Shown: piece by piece, positions 4,491-5,483 of the stretch
Position numbering within the stretch: the stretch's first letter is position 1
How the letters are laid out: each line of letters starts with the position of its first letter
Assembly (NCBI GenBank): GCA_036381835.1
Contig: DASVCA010000164.1
Location: forward strand, 1 to 5,483
Length of the DNA stretch: 5,483 bases
Direction of reading: 5' to 3'
From: DASULK01 sp036381835
GTDB lineage: Bacteria; Actinomycetota; Actinomycetes; Mycobacteriales; Micromonosporaceae
Notes under the pieces: model-generated
What the model saw: only the letters and a program-made list of their open reading frames with translations
Databases searched by the model: none
Told to the model about the DNA's origin: nothing
Position numbers and translations under genes: made by a program

Positions 4491-5483
4491 GTGAGTGATC
4501 CGCACACCGGGTTGCACAGCGAGTTCGAGGCGCTGCCGGGCGAGCATCCGGGACGGGCCGCCTCGCCGGTGGTGAAGGTTGACGGGCTGGCGTGGCTGGA
4601 GTTCCAGAAGCCCGATCTGGACCGGGCGGAGGTGTTCGCCCGCGCGTTCGGGTTCAATGTGGCGTTGACAACCGCAACCGAGCTGCACCTGCGCGGATCC
4701 GAACCGGGCGCCCCGTGCGTCCTGATCCGCAAAGGGGAGAAGTCGCGCTTCCTGGGGCCGGCGTTCCGCGCCGCCGACCGGGCCGACCTGGCGCGCCTGG
4801 CCGACGCGGCCGGCGCCACGGTGGCCGAGTTGCCCGAGAGCCTGGGCGGGTCCGCCGTCAACCTGACCGACCCGAGCGGGCTGCGGGTCCGGGTTGTGTC
4901 CGATACCCGCGACCTGATGGCACTGCCGTCCCCGGCGCCGCTGGTCCACAACTTCGGTGACGACGCGCCGCGGATCAACGCCCCCCAGCGTCCGCCGCGG
5001 GTGCCCGCCACCGTGCGGCGGGTCGGGCACGTGGTGCTCCAGACCACCCGGTTCCGCCGGACCCTGGACTGGTACCTGGAACACCTCGGGCTGATCGTCA
5101 GCGACTTCCTCTATTACGCCGGGCAGCGCGATCGGGGCCCGACCATGGCGTTCATCCGCTGCGACCGGGGCCGCGCCCCCAGCGACCACCACACGCTGGC
5201 CGTGACGCTAGGGCCGTCCAACCGGTACGTGCACTCCGCCTACGAGGTCAGCGACCTGGACGTCCTGGCGGCGGGCGGCCAATACCTGCTGGAGCAGGGC
5301 TACGACCGCTCGTGGGGAATCGGCCGGCACATCCAGGGCAGCCAGATCTTCGACTACTGGCGCGATCCCGACGGGTTCCTGGTCGAGCACTACACCGACG
5401 GGGACATGTTCGACTGCACCCTCGAACCCGGCTGGGCGGCGATGACCGCCTCGGGGCTGGCCCAGTGGGGTCCGCCCGCGACC
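4491..5483 (+). CDS. Extradiol-type VOC dioxygenase, 3'-truncated by window edge
   Basis: From GTG 4491 the frame stays open for 331 codons to the last base, so the stop is outside the window. After a ~28-residue N-terminal extension there are two VOC domains. The first (about 31-140) is degenerate and lacks metal ligands. The second (about 175-305) has the full iron site: His180 (VGHVVL), His248 (YVHSAYEV) and Glu299 (GFLVEHYTDGD), plus likely active-site His233/His234 (SDHHTLAV), His280 (IGRHIQGSQ) and Tyr289 (IFDYWRDPDG). This predicts a cytosolic Fe(II)-dependent enzyme that opens a catechol- or hydroquinone-like ring. The GRHIQGSQIFDYWRDPDG stretch differs from the LGRHPNDRMFSFYATTPGG of the 377-1261 enzyme, so it is a separate subfamily and not a recent duplicate. 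It diverges from the TetR gene across a probable operator. Substrate is unknown; a non-dioxygenase VOC function is possible but less likely given the intact ligands. Confidence 0.88.
   Translation, partial: MSDPHTGLHSEFEALPGEHPGRAASPVVKVDGLAWLEFQKPDLDRAEVFARAFGFNVALTTATELHLRGSEPGAPCVLIRKGEKSRFLGPAFRAADRADLARLADAAGATVAELPESLGGSAVNLTDPSGLRVRVVSDTRDLMALPSPAPLVHNFGDDAPRINAPQRPPRVPATVRRVGHVVLQTTRFRRTLDWYLEHLGLIVSDFLYYAGQRDRGPTMAFIRCDRGRAPSDHHTLAVTLGPSNRYVHSAYEVSDLDVLAAGGQYLLEQGYDRSWGIGRHIQGSQIFDYWRDPDGFLVEHYTDGDMFDCTLEPGWAAMTASGLAQWGPPAT

Noticed and set aside
4470..5192. 240-residue minus-strand ORF opposite the right-hand dioxygenase
   Set aside because: It mirrors a gene with an intact catalytic motif set and has no recognisable domain; it also runs antisense across the dioxygenase start.

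Overview
The window is dense, high-GC DNA with strongly G/C-ending codons, GTG and TTG starts, short intergenic gaps and clear purine-rich ribosome binding sites. Together with the protein types this points to an actinomycete chromosome (Streptomyces/Actinomadura/Frankia-like), but the genus cannot be fixed from the sequence. No rRNA, tRNA, CRISPR array, insertion sequence or phage gene is visible, and no gene-free stretch exceeds 300 bases.

Layout. A cupin gene cut by the left edge (1-282) is followed by four plus-strand units: a complete type I extradiol ring-cleavage dioxygenase of the BphC/HsaC class (377-1261), a glutaryl-CoA dehydrogenase-like acyl-CoA dehydrogenase (best start TTG 1372, end 2556), the degenerate first ~25 codons of a thiolase gene (2580-2663), and a zinc-independent quinone oxidoreductase of the MDR superfamily (2668-3663). 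Converging on these is a minus-strand TetR-family regulator (3690-4364). Divergent from the regulator, across a 126-base intergenic region holding an 18-base near-palindrome, is a second and quite different extradiol-type VOC dioxygenase that runs off the right edge (4491-5483+).

Interpretation. The gene set reads as part of an aromatic or polycyclic catabolic locus. Ring cleavage of a catechol-like diol (two dioxygenases with full metal-ligand sets) would feed an acyl-CoA branch in which a dicarboxylyl-CoA is oxidised and decarboxylated by the GCDH-like enzyme, and a thiolase would normally finish the route. Here the thiolase is only a frameshifted stump, so the pathway must use a thiolase elsewhere or be partly decayed. 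The TetR protein probably represses the right-hand dioxygenase, and perhaps itself, through the palindrome. The real substrate is not determinable from this window.
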